Positions 7,047 to 12,574 of a stretch of 12,574 nucleotides of DNA are shown piece by piece. This stretch comes from an uncultured Collinsella sp. Its GTDB lineage: Bacteria > Actinomycetota > Coriobacteriia > Coriobacteriales > Coriobacteriaceae. The first letter of the stretch is position 1, and the number at the start of each line of letters is the position of its first letter. Made by a program: the position numbers and the translations under genes. The stretch spans positions 1-12,574 of the forward strand of contig URHQ01000056.1 of NCBI GenBank assembly GCA_900547655.1. The letters are read 5' to 3'. The notes under the pieces were generated by a model that saw only the letters and a list, made by a program, of their open reading frames with translations, did not search any database and had not been told where the DNA came from.

Positions 7047-8654
7047 TTAGTGGCGGAAGTGGCGGGCGCCGGTAAAGACCATAGCAATATTGTGCTCGTT
7101 GCAGGCCTGGATGCTTTCGTCGTCGCGCTTGGAGCCGCCGGGCTGGATGATGCAGGTCACGCCGTGTGCAGCAAGCACGTCGACGTTGTCGCGGAACGGG
7201 AAGAACGCGTCGCTTGCACAGGCAAAGCCGCCCTTCTCCACGCCCTCGCGCTCGCAGAAGTCCTCGGCGCGCTCGCAGGCAAGTAGCGCAGAGTCAACGC
7301 GGTTAGGCTGACCCGGGCCCATGCCAATGCCGGCCTTACCCTTGGAGACCAGGATGGCGTTGGACTTAACGCCCTTGCAGACCTTCCAGGCAAACTCGAG
7401 CTCGGCCATCTCGGCGTCGGTGGGCTTGCGGTCGGTGGGGAACGTAAAGGTCGCGGGATCCTCGGTCACGTGGTCGACCTCCTGCACCAGCATGCCGCCG
7501 TCGACGGAGCGCAGCTCCACCTGAGCGCCGTGGTCCACGCCGCCGGTCGCCAACACGCGCAGGTTGGGGCGCTTGGCCATGCGCTCGAGCGCCTCGGCGG
7601 TGTAGCTCGGGGCGATGATGACCTCGACGAACTGCTTGTTCTGATCGGCAAAGTGCTCAACCAGATCAAAGGGAACCTCGCGGTTGCAGGCGATGATGCC
7701 GCCGAAGGCGCTCTTGGGATCGCAGGCAAAAGCGCGGTCGTAGGCAGCCGTGATGTCCTCGGCAACGGCGGAACCGCAGGGGTTCTGGTGCTTGAGGATT
7801 ACGCAGGCCGGCTCGTCGAACTCGCGGACCAGGTTCCAGGCGGCATCGGCATCCAGATAGTTGTTGTAGCTGAGCGGCTTGCCCTGGATCTGCTTGGAGC
7901 CCACGAGCGGGAACTGCGAGCTCGCGGTGTTCTCGCAGCCCTCGGCAAAGCGATAGACTGTGGCTTTCTGCTGCGGGTTCTCGCCATAGCGCAGGTCGTC
8001 GACCTTCTCCAGCGAAATCTCGAGCTTGGCAGAGGTGTCCGCCACGTCGCTTGCCTGGGCGGCGAGCCAGCGGGAGATGGCCGTGTCGTAGGCGGCGGTG
8101 GTCTGGTAGACCTTCACCTGCAGGCGACGACGGGTGGAAAGCGTGGTGCAGCCACCGGTCTCGTGCATCTCGGCCAGGACGGCATCATAATCGGCCGGGT
8201 CGGAAATGACGGTAACGCTCGTGGCGTTCTTGGCGGCAGAACGCAGCATGGAGGGGCCACCGATGTCGATGTGCTCGATGGCGTCCGCGAAGGTGACCTC
8301 GGGGTTGGCGACGGTCTTCTCGAACTCGTACAGGTTGACGACGACCAGGTCGATCAGCTTAATGCCGTGCTGAGCGGCCTCCTGCATGTGCTGCTCGGAA
8401 TCGCGGCGGGCCAGCAGCGCGCCATGAACCTTGGGGTGCAGGGTCTTAACGCGGCCGTCCATCATCTCGGGATAGCCCGTGAACTCCTCGATGGGGGTTA
8501 CGGGAACGCCCGCGTCCTCGATGGCACGAGCCGTGCCGCCCGTAGAGATGATCTCGACGCCAAAGTCGTCAACCAGCGTCCGTGCGAAATCGACGACGCC
8601 CGTCTTATCGGTAACCGAGATCAACGCGCGTGCGATCTTCACATCAGATCCCAT
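7047..8654 (-). CDS. purH: Bifunctional AICAR formyltransferase / IMP cyclohydrolase
   Basis: PurH performs the last two steps of purine synthesis: formylation of AICAR with 10-formyl-tetrahydrofolate to FAICAR, then ring closure to IMP, in the cytoplasm. The N-terminal cyclohydrolase domain shows STGGTARAIEDAGVPV and MDGRVKTLHPKVHGALLARR. The C-terminal formyltransferase domain begins with DLRYGENPQQKA and carries the catalytic Lys-His pair (K288-H289 in ILKHQNPCG) and SAFGGIIACNR, and the protein ends in the usual RHFRH. At 535 residues it is full length for the family and intact. AGGAGG lies five bases before the ATG at 8654. No other purine gene adjoins it. It is divergent from the GNAT gene and ends at the hairpin 6982-7017. 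Confidence 0.98.
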   Translation of the reverse strand: MGSDVKIARALISVTDKTGVVDFARTLVDDFGVEIISTGGTARAIEDAGVPVTPIEEFTGYPEMMDGRVKTLHPKVHGALLARRDSEQHMQEAAQHGIKLIDLVVVNLYEFEKTVANPEVTFADAIEHIDIGGPSMLRSAAKNATSVTVISDPADYDAVLAEMHETGGCTTLSTRRRLQVKVYQTTAAYDTAISRWLAAQASDVADTSAKLEISLEKVDDLRYGENPQQKATVYRFAEGCENTASSQFPLVGSKQIQGKPLSYNNYLDADAAWNLVREFDEPACVILKHQNPCGSAVAEDITAAYDRAFACDPKSAFGGIIACNREVPFDLVEHFADQNKQFVEVIIAPSYTAEALERMAKRPNLRVLATGGVDHGAQVELRSVDGGMLVQEVDHVTEDPATFTFPTDRKPTDAEMAELEFAWKVCKGVKSNAILVSKGKAGIGMGPGQPNRVDSALLACERAEDFCEREGVEKGGFACASDAFFPFRDNVDVLAAHGVTCIIQPGGSKRDDESIQACNEHNIAMVFTGARHFRH

Positions 8655-8752
8655 GCAGTCCTCCTGTCTGGTACGCCGCCGTGCTCTGTGAGTCGGTGAT
8701 ACGTCGATCTGCAGCGCTCGCGCAGCGGCATTGAAAATACTGATTTAATGTA

Positions 8753-8770
8753 GCGCATCGAGCGCATCGA
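8753..8770. repeat. Tandem 9-bp repeat in the purH / GNAT divergent region
   Basis: GCGCATCGA occurs twice in perfect tandem (8753-8761 and 8762-8770), about 100 bases before purH and 160 before the GNAT gene. It lies beside an AT-rich patch (8730-8752) that may hold the purH promoter, so a regulator-binding site is possible. Nothing ties it to a known regulator. Confidence 0.4.
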
Positions 8771-8931
8771 TGCACCCCGCAACGGGCGCATGTGCAGAAA
8801 AAGTTTGCGAGCGGAGGGGATGGGCATGGCACCGGGCACGGTGAGTTCATGGAACACAGGGGCACCATAATTAGATGCCAATGGCGTGGTAGAACTGTGC
8901 TCGATATGCATCCGCAAAAGAAAGAGGCACC

Positions 8932-9573
8932 ATGGTCTCGCGGGTTCTCTACCGACCGTTTGATACCGAAGACTTCGACGCCATCGCGCTGATTCTGCAG
9001 CAGCTTTGGCACAACAATTCGGATAACGATGAGTACAACCGCCTTGAGGCCGCGTGCGACCTCGCCTATTGCCTTTCGTCGTCGACGTTTTCACAGGTTG
9101 CCGTAATCGACGGTCAGGCGCGTGGCATTTCGCTCGCGCGTGCGGGACAGAGCTCCGGCGCCACTATCAACGAGCATTGGATGGATACCGAACGCGCGCT
9201 GCTATCGCAGATGCGTGAGCTAGAGCCCGATGCGTGCGCCGAGTATCTCTCGTTTGTGCGCGCAACCATCCGAACCAACAACCGCCTGCTCGAGAGCAGC
9301 CCGTTGCCGCACGACAACGAGGTCACGCTGCTTGCCGTGGATCGCGATGTCCATGGCCTGGGCGTTGGCACGGTTCTGCTCGATGCCGCGGTCTCGCACC
9401 TGTCCTCGCTTGGAGCGACGAGGGCGCACCTGTACACCGACTCCAACTGCTCGTGGAAGTTCTACGAGCTGCACGGATTTAAGCGCACGGCCACGCACCG
9501 CGCCAACCGCGAAGAGCGCCGCCACGACATGCCGCGCGAAAGCTTCCTCTACGAACTCGATCTAACAGCCTAA
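8932..9573 (+). CDS. GNAT-family N-acetyltransferase
   Basis: A 213-residue soluble protein of the GCN5-related acetyltransferase fold, which transfers acetyl from acetyl-CoA to an amine. Motif A is clear: the strand TLLAVDRDV followed by the acetyl-CoA pyrophosphate loop HGLGVG (141-146) and helix TVLLDAAVSHL. Motif B is also visible: the strand AHLYTDSN then WKFYELHGFKRT (about 173-184), the usual tyrosine-containing tail. Residues 1-130 hold a variable substrate-binding part with a long helical stretch. The substrate (antibiotic, polyamine, peptide or protein N-terminus) cannot be inferred. The ATG at 8932 follows AAGAGG with a four-base gap. It is a single-gene unit, divergent from purH and convergent with the DUF2207 gene. 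Confidence 0.9.
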   Translation: MVSRVLYRPFDTEDFDAIALILQQLWHNNSDNDEYNRLEAACDLAYCLSSSTFSQVAVIDGQARGISLARAGQSSGATINEHWMDTERALLSQMRELEPDACAEYLSFVRATIRTNNRLLESSPLPHDNEVTLLAVDRDVHGLGVGTVLLDAAVSHLSSLGATRAHLYTDSNCSWKFYELHGFKRTATHRANREERRHDMPRESFLYELDLTA

Positions 9574-9577
9574 ATCT

Positions 9578-9628
9578 GGCAGTTAGGGACGCTCCTTTTA
9601 TGCCGGCACCCCGGGACACTCCTTGGCA
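9578..9628 (+). repeat. 51-bp dispersed repeat, copy A (two 27-bp-period units)
   Basis: Two units with the pattern GGCA-N4-GGGAC-N2-TCCTT begin at 9578 and 9605, 27 bases apart, ending in a further GGCA. Copy B at 12107-12157 matches it at 43 of 51 positions with no gaps and in the same orientation. It begins five bases after the GNAT stop codon. A weaker relative, GGGGACATTCTTGG, follows at 9648-9661. Confidence 0.85.
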
Positions 9629-9720
9629 GCAACCACACCTAGTCGTTGGGGACATTCTTGGGTAACACAGTCGACGAAACCCTCGTTGGCGTCGCCCTAT
9701 AGAGGGGTCTGCAAATAGCT

Positions 9721-9950
9721 GTGGGCAAAAAACATCAAATATGAGTACTGTTACCTTTTTAGTAGCAGCGATTTGGGGCATTTTAGAGGCTTTTAGACAT
9801 AGCAGCCAGTCAGGCGAGCTGACATATTTCCACAAATGTTCAATAAAATGGGCTCCTAACGAGAGATAATCTCATTAGGAGCCCATTATTTAGTGCAAAT
9901 ATATGTCACTATAATGGCAACAGTACTCATATTTGGCATTTTTTGCCCAC
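9721..9950. mobile_element. MITE-like palindromic element with 35-bp terminal inverted repeats
   Basis: The ends 9721-9755 and 9916-9950 are inverted repeats matching at 31 of 35 positions, starting GTGGGCAAAAAA and sharing CAAATATGAGTACTGTT. Inside, TGACATAT (9820-9827) is mirrored by ATATGTCA (9901-9908), and the centre is the hairpin at 9847-9887. The left arm contains about 60 extra bases absent from the right arm. No coding frame is present and no target-site duplication is obvious. The layout suggests a non-autonomous element, or a structured intergenic repeat, inserted between convergent genes. Its transposase family is unknown. Confidence 0.7.
9847..9887. terminator. Central hairpin of the palindromic element, probable bidirectional terminator
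   Basis: AATGGGCTCCTAA (9847-9859) pairs perfectly with TTAGGAGCCCATT (9875-9887). After one C-A mismatch, GAGA (9861-9864) pairs with TCTC (9870-9873) around a GATAA loop. The plus-strand tail is ATTATTTAG and the minus-strand tail is TTATTG, both T-rich. It could stop the GNAT transcript, which has no other clear terminator, and read-through from the opposite side. Confidence 0.6.
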
Positions 9951-10001
9951 TGCCCCCTGTGTGGGGATCCGTAACGGAAAGATAGACCCATTTCAAAGCA
10001 T

Positions 10002-10050
10002 AAAAATGGGATAGATTTTCCGCCAACAGTCGCCGGAGAAGATCCATCCC
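10002..10050 (-). terminator. Rho-independent terminator of the DUF2207 gene
   Basis: On the minus strand GGGATGGATCTTCTCC (10050-10035) pairs with the segment 10024-10008, including two G-U pairs and two mismatches, and is followed after one base by five T (complement of 10002-10006). It lies 16 bases past the stop codon. Confidence 0.7.
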
Positions 10051-10065
10051 AAAAATCAGAACTCG

Positions 10066-11991
10066 CTAGAACGTTCCGCCGCCGCCTCCGCCGCCAGAGA
10101 AGCCGCCGCCTCCGCCGCCGCCCGAGCTGTCGGAGCTCGACGCCAGCTCACGGATGCTCTCGTGATACACGTCATCGAACGAATCGAGCGGAGACTCGTT
10201 GCCGTAATGATGGTAGTACCACCAGTAGCAGGGATAATTGTCATAGAAGCCGTCGGCCTCGCGCACCTCGGGCGGCACGGCCTCGGCAAGCTGACGCAGC
10301 ACTTCTTTGGAAACACCCAGCGCCACGCCCATCACCAGCAGCTTGTTCCACAGCACCAGATCGCCGGGGACGGCTTCCTTTAGACGCGTGAAGTCCTCGA
10401 GCCAATGCTTAAGTGCCTTGCAGCGAGCCGCCACCTCGGCGCCCTCCGGCGTAAAGCGGCGGAACGTAAGGCCCACGCCGATACCCACCAGCACAATCGG
10501 CACCGAGATAAACGCGGCGGTAATGTTCGCCTGTGCGCCATCGGTAAAGAAGATGGATCCCACGGGAACAAAGGCAATCAGGATACCAAGAACCAGGCAA
10601 AACACCATTGCAACAATGCCGTCCGAGGCAACGTACTCGCTATCGGCCAGCTTGCCCTTAACGGTGTTCTGATAGTCCTCGAGCTTGTCGCCCACGGGTG
10701 TAGCGTGCTGCTTGACGTAGTGTTGCAGCTCGTCGAACGTGCGCGAGCGATCGCCGTTCTCGTCAGGCTTAGTACCGGCAAAGAAGACTTTGAGCACCAT
10801 GTGGTCAATGCCCTTGGCCGACTTCCAGCCCGCATCACTCACCGTCACGCGATACGTCTGCTCTTCTTTTTCACGCCCCAACAGACCCTTCTTGGCCTTG
10901 GTCACGGTCGCCTGCTCCAGCTTGATCACACGGTCGTCAGTGAGCTTCATGAGCGTGGCGATATATGCCTGATCGGGCACCTCGTTCCAGCTCATGAGGG
11001 CCGAAAGCACGGCGGGATGGTCGGCCGAGGGCACATCGCGGAAATATTCGTCCTGGAAAAGCGGCTTGGGCTTGCGCTTGCGCAGCTTGAGCATAACGAT
11101 TGTGCCGGTAAAGGCCACCGCCGCAACAACACTTAGCACGGCAAGTGCATTGGCAATCATGCGAGCGTGAGCGCGGCGGGCGTTAGCTTCGTCGGCCCAT
11201 TCCTTCTCTTCGCTCAGGATCGTTGACATGCGCTCTTCGCCCGAGGCGGCAAGCTGCGGCACCCAGTCGCTGGGGAAGGCGATGCGTGCCTCGGCAAATT
11301 CGCCCTGATGCACGCAGGGAATGGTATAGGTGACCATGGGCTCGTCCTCATCGAGCGACACGTCGCCCGTCAGCGGACCGTGACCCCATGCGCGGAAGTT
11401 ATCGCCTTTGACGGCCGCCGTCCCGGCAGCGGCATTTGCGAAGCGCACTTCCATCTCGACATCGTCGGAATCCGCAGACCAGCCGTCGCCCACGAACTTC
11501 CAGTAGAGCTCGGCGGTATCGGCCCAGTTCATAACCGCACCGGTCATGGTGTAGCTCACGTAATAGATCGCGCTGTCGCCGCTCTCGTGGGGGCTGAACA
11601 CCTTAATCCTTACGCCGTCACCGGTCTGCTCGACCGTGTAGACGCCAGAGTCGCCCTTGTTCGCGCTATCGACTTTGTTAAACGCGGTGTCCTCTTCCTC
11701 GACACTCAGCACGTCGACGCCCGCCGTGCCGCCCTGCTGGTTGGTGCCCGTATTGATCTCCCAAAACACGCCGTTGATGTCGTCGTCGAAATCAAACTGG
11801 CGTCCCTCGACAACGGTCAGCGATCCATCGGCCTCAACCGTGGCACTGATATAGGTCTGGGTCATGGAATAACCGTCGGCGTGTGCGGCGGCGGGCAGTA
11901 GCAGCAATGCAAGCGCGACGAGTGCGCAGACGGAAGCAAATCGCGCAAACAGGCGGCGCTGCCGACAGGTTTTGGCAACGGGGTCGTTCAT
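10066..11991 (-). CDS. DUF2207-type membrane protein with signal peptide and poly-glycine tail
   Basis: A 641-residue exported membrane protein of the DUF2207 (YciQ-like) type; no biochemical function is established for the family. Residues 1-38 form a signal peptide (basic start, hydrophobic core, cleavage after AHA). An extracytoplasmic beta-rich domain follows (about 39-275), then a transmembrane helix (about 277-298) with a basic stop KLRKRKPK, a cytoplasmic winged-helix-like segment (about 300-450), two more helices (about 455-512), the typical KALKHWLEDFTRLKE stretch, an aromatic patch (CYWWYYHHYG) and a tail of two seven-glycine runs (about 622-641). I chose the ATG at 11991 because AAAGGA lies seven bases upstream and the signal peptide starts there; an in-frame ATG at 12060 would add 23 residues without a site. 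It is a single-gene unit. Confidence 0.92.
   Translation of the reverse strand: MNDPVAKTCRQRRLFARFASVCALVALALLLLPAAAHADGYSMTQTYISATVEADGSLTVVEGRQFDFDDDINGVFWEINTGTNQQGGTAGVDVLSVEEEDTAFNKVDSANKGDSGVYTVEQTGDGVRIKVFSPHESGDSAIYYVSYTMTGAVMNWADTAELYWKFVGDGWSADSDDVEMEVRFANAAAGTAAVKGDNFRAWGHGPLTGDVSLDEDEPMVTYTIPCVHQGEFAEARIAFPSDWVPQLAASGEERMSTILSEEKEWADEANARRAHARMIANALAVLSVVAAVAFTGTIVMLKLRKRKPKPLFQDEYFRDVPSADHPAVLSALMSWNEVPDQAYIATLMKLTDDRVIKLEQATVTKAKKGLLGREKEEQTYRVTVSDAGWKSAKGIDHMVLKVFFAGTKPDENGDRSRTFDELQHYVKQHATPVGDKLEDYQNTVKGKLADSEYVASDGIVAMVFCLVLGILIAFVPVGSIFFTDGAQANITAAFISVPIVLVGIGVGLTFRRFTPEGAEVAARCKALKHWLEDFTRLKEAVPGDLVLWNKLLVMGVALGVSKEVLRQLAEAVPPEVREADGFYDNYPCYWWYYHHYGNESPLDSFDDVYHESIRELASSSDSSGGGGGGGFSGGGGGGGTF
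10077..10122. repeat. GCC/CCG-rich simple repeat coding the glycine tail
   Basis: Almost the whole stretch consists of GCC, CCG and CTC triplets encoding two Gly7 runs at the end of the DUF2207 protein, separated by Phe-Ser. Such triplet tracts can change length by slippage, and in-frame changes would only alter the number of glycines. Confidence 0.75.
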
Positions 11992-12106
11992 GGGCACATC
12001 CTTTGTCTGTGATACCAGTAACGCCATTGTCCCACGTTTACGGGCGCACATGACGAACATCTAGGCCAGCGGAGTATCAAACGGGACGAAAGTCACGCCC
12101 GCGACC

Positions 12107-12157
12107 GGCACCTAGGGACGTTCCTTATCTGCCGGCAATCTGGGACACTCCTTGGCA
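12107..12157 (+). repeat. 51-bp dispersed repeat, copy B
   Basis: This is the second copy of the element at 9578-9628, same strand, with units starting at 12107 and 12134 (27 bases apart). The half ending GGGACACTCCTTGGCA (12142-12157) is identical in both copies. Copy B lies about 115 bases upstream of the DUF2207 start, so the two copies flank that gene. Confidence 0.85.
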
Positions 12158-12251
12158 TGGCCTGCGCCAGCAATAGATACCACTTCATAGCTCCGTCACA
12201 GGTGTAGCGGCTTTGTGTGGGCGCGGCACGCGCTGATTGAGCCGCCAGCCG

Positions 12252-12302
12252 AGGGGCATAAAGCAGTTGAGCGAAAACGGTTTGCCCCTTTGCCGTTCGC
12301 TC
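12252..12302. ncRNA. Possible H-type pseudoknot or pair of alternative hairpins
   Basis: AGGGGCA (12252-12258) pairs with TGCCCCT (12283-12289), and GAGCGAA (12269-12275) pairs with TTCGCTC (12296-12302). The second helix has one arm inside the loop of the first and one outside, so the two either form a pseudoknot or exclude each other. It lies 26 bases before the terminator-like hairpin 12328-12363. The transcribed strand is unknown. Confidence 0.3.
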
Positions 12303-12327
12303 GAGGATCATGTCCCCCTTTTCCGCG

Positions 12328-12363
12328 GAAACCCCGGCAGTTGCGAAGAGCTGCCGGGGTTTC
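12328..12363. terminator. Strong hairpin, probable terminator
   Basis: GAAACCCCGGCAG (12328-12340) and CTGCCGGGGTTTC (12351-12363) form a perfect 13-bp stem with a ten-base loop. Only a short T-run (within GGGGTTTC) is present on each strand, so termination is plausible in either direction but weaker than at the other sites. No gene ends directly beside it. Confidence 0.6.
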
Positions 12364-12486
12364 TGTCGTCTAAGGTGCCAAGTTGATGGACGGGAATCAA
12401 AGCACCGAGTCTGCAGCCCGTCACACGCAATGCGGGGCCCCGACAACTTACGGACCACAGCGACGCCTCTCCATCGCGTCCCGCGC

Positions 12487-12492
12487 TATACT
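12487..12492 (+). promoter_or_regulatory. Candidate -10 box of a leaderless promoter
   Basis: TATACT lies seven bases before the ATG at 12500, the spacing expected when transcription begins at or next to the A of the start codon. No strong -35 is visible. No Shine-Dalgarno sequence lies between, which fits a leaderless messenger. Confidence 0.5.
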
Positions 12493-12499
12493 CGTCCGC

Positions 12500-12527
12500 A
12501 TGGATATCAAAACACGCAACATAGCAA
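12500..12527 (+). CDS. Start of an unidentified gene, truncated by adapter
   Basis: An ATG at 12500 opens nine codons (MDIKTRNIA) before adapter begins at 12528. The support is the well-placed TATACT upstream and the absence of other genes in the preceding 500 bases. Nine residues do not allow identification. Translation must not be carried into the adapter. Confidence 0.4.
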
Positions 12528-12574
12528 CTGTCTCTTATACACATCTCCGAGCCCACGAGACCGGAGCCTATCTC
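12528..12574. other. Sequencing adapter (Nextera read-2 / P7 with index), not genomic
   Basis: Bases 12528-12546 are the inverted mosaic end (CTGTCTCTTATACACATCT). CCGAGCCCACGAGAC (12547-12561), the read-2 adapter, follows, then CGGAGCCT, which has the length and place of an i7 index, and ATCTC, the start of the P7 tail. From memory, CGGAGCCT is one of the Nextera XT v2 i7 indices. All 47 bases are library-derived. Confidence 0.98.

Larger units (their letters stand above)
9574..10065. other. Intergenic region between convergent GNAT and DUF2207 genes
   Basis: No gene is supported. In order it holds a 51-bp repeat copy (9578-9628), a degenerate further unit (about 9648-9662), a 230-bp palindromic element (9721-9950) and the DUF2207 terminator (10002-10050). 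The palindromic part is clearly richer in A and T than the neighbouring genes. Confidence 0.85.
11992..12499. other. Intergenic region right of the DUF2207 gene
   Basis: No gene is supported over about 500 bases. It holds the DUF2207 leader, repeat copy B (12107-12157), a possible pseudoknot (12252-12302), a strong 13-bp hairpin (12328-12363) and a -10 box (12487-12492). Minus-strand frames across it lack ribosome-binding sites, and one starts inside adapter sequence. Confidence 0.75.

Noticed and set aside
6333..7286. 317-codon open frame on the plus strand
   Set aside because: It crosses the unknown gene, a terminator hairpin and the end of purH in antisense; a shadow of those genes.
7470..8699. 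409-codon open frame on the plus strand
   Set aside because: Antisense of purH, which is complete with catalytic residues on the minus strand.
8700..8790. Definite purH promoter
   Set aside because: The AT-rich patch at 8730-8752 is suggestive, but no -10/-35 pair with proper spacing could be fixed on the minus strand.
8639..9094. Minus-strand frames of 122 and 151 codons upstream of purH
   Set aside because: They overlap the GNAT start and the purH leader, lack ribosome-binding sites, and the translation looks random.
9578..9662. Short CRISPR-like array, given the regular 27-bp spacing
   Set aside because: Only two good units, no unique spacers of proper length, and the second copy elsewhere preserves the inter-unit sequence; it is a dispersed repeat.
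9479..9835. 118-codon minus-strand frame overlapping the GNAT end and the palindromic element
   Set aside because: No ribosome-binding site; it overlaps a well-supported gene and the inverted-repeat element, and the translation shows no domain.
9721..9950. Complete insertion sequence
   Set aside because: At 230 bp it has no room for a transposase and no coding frame; at most a non-autonomous element.
12093..12458. 121-codon minus-strand frame in the right intergenic region
   Set aside because: It runs through a strong hairpin and a dispersed repeat, lacks a ribosome-binding site and resembles no protein.

Overview
The window is one GC-rich bacterial contig, most likely from a gut Coriobacteriia species close to Collinsella. 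That placement is inferred from gene content, strong GC-biased codon use, Shine-Dalgarno sites mixed with an apparently leaderless start, and alanine/proline-rich inserts in housekeeping proteins; it was not tested by a search. Both contig ends are artificial. Bases 6-24 and 12528-12574 are Nextera transposase/adapter sequence, so usable genomic sequence runs from about 25 to 12527, and the genes at each edge are cut.

Left to right: a UvrD/PcrA-type DNA helicase (minus strand, C-terminus missing); undecaprenyl-diphosphatase UppP (minus, TTG start, strong terminator); divergent from it, a single-domain universal stress protein (plus); then, convergent with usp, a two-component system (minus) made of an OmpR-family regulator and a short intramembrane-sensing histidine kinase of BceS type; an unrecognised cytoplasmic protein (minus); PurH (minus); divergent from purH, a GNAT acetyltransferase (plus); and, convergent with the GNAT gene, a DUF2207-type membrane protein with signal peptide and poly-glycine tail (minus). 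A probable leaderless gene starts on the plus strand at 12500 and is cut after nine codons.

The genes form short transcription units of one or two genes. UppP recycles the lipid carrier that bacitracin-like antibiotics trap as its pyrophosphate, and BceS-type kinases usually respond to such drugs, so uppP, usp and the two-component system make a plausible envelope-stress neighbourhood. No BceAB transporter is present in the window, so that link is only an inference.

The most unusual material is non-coding. Both convergent junctions carry long palindromes: a roughly 91-nt hairpin between usp and the kinase gene, and a 230-bp AT-rich element with 35-bp terminal inverted repeats and an 18-bp central hairpin between the GNAT and DUF2207 genes, which looks like a MITE. 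Two 51-bp copies of a repeat built from 27-bp units bracket the DUF2207 gene. A possible pseudoknot followed by a terminator-like hairpin lies in the last intergenic region. I found no tRNA, rRNA, CRISPR array or complete insertion sequence.
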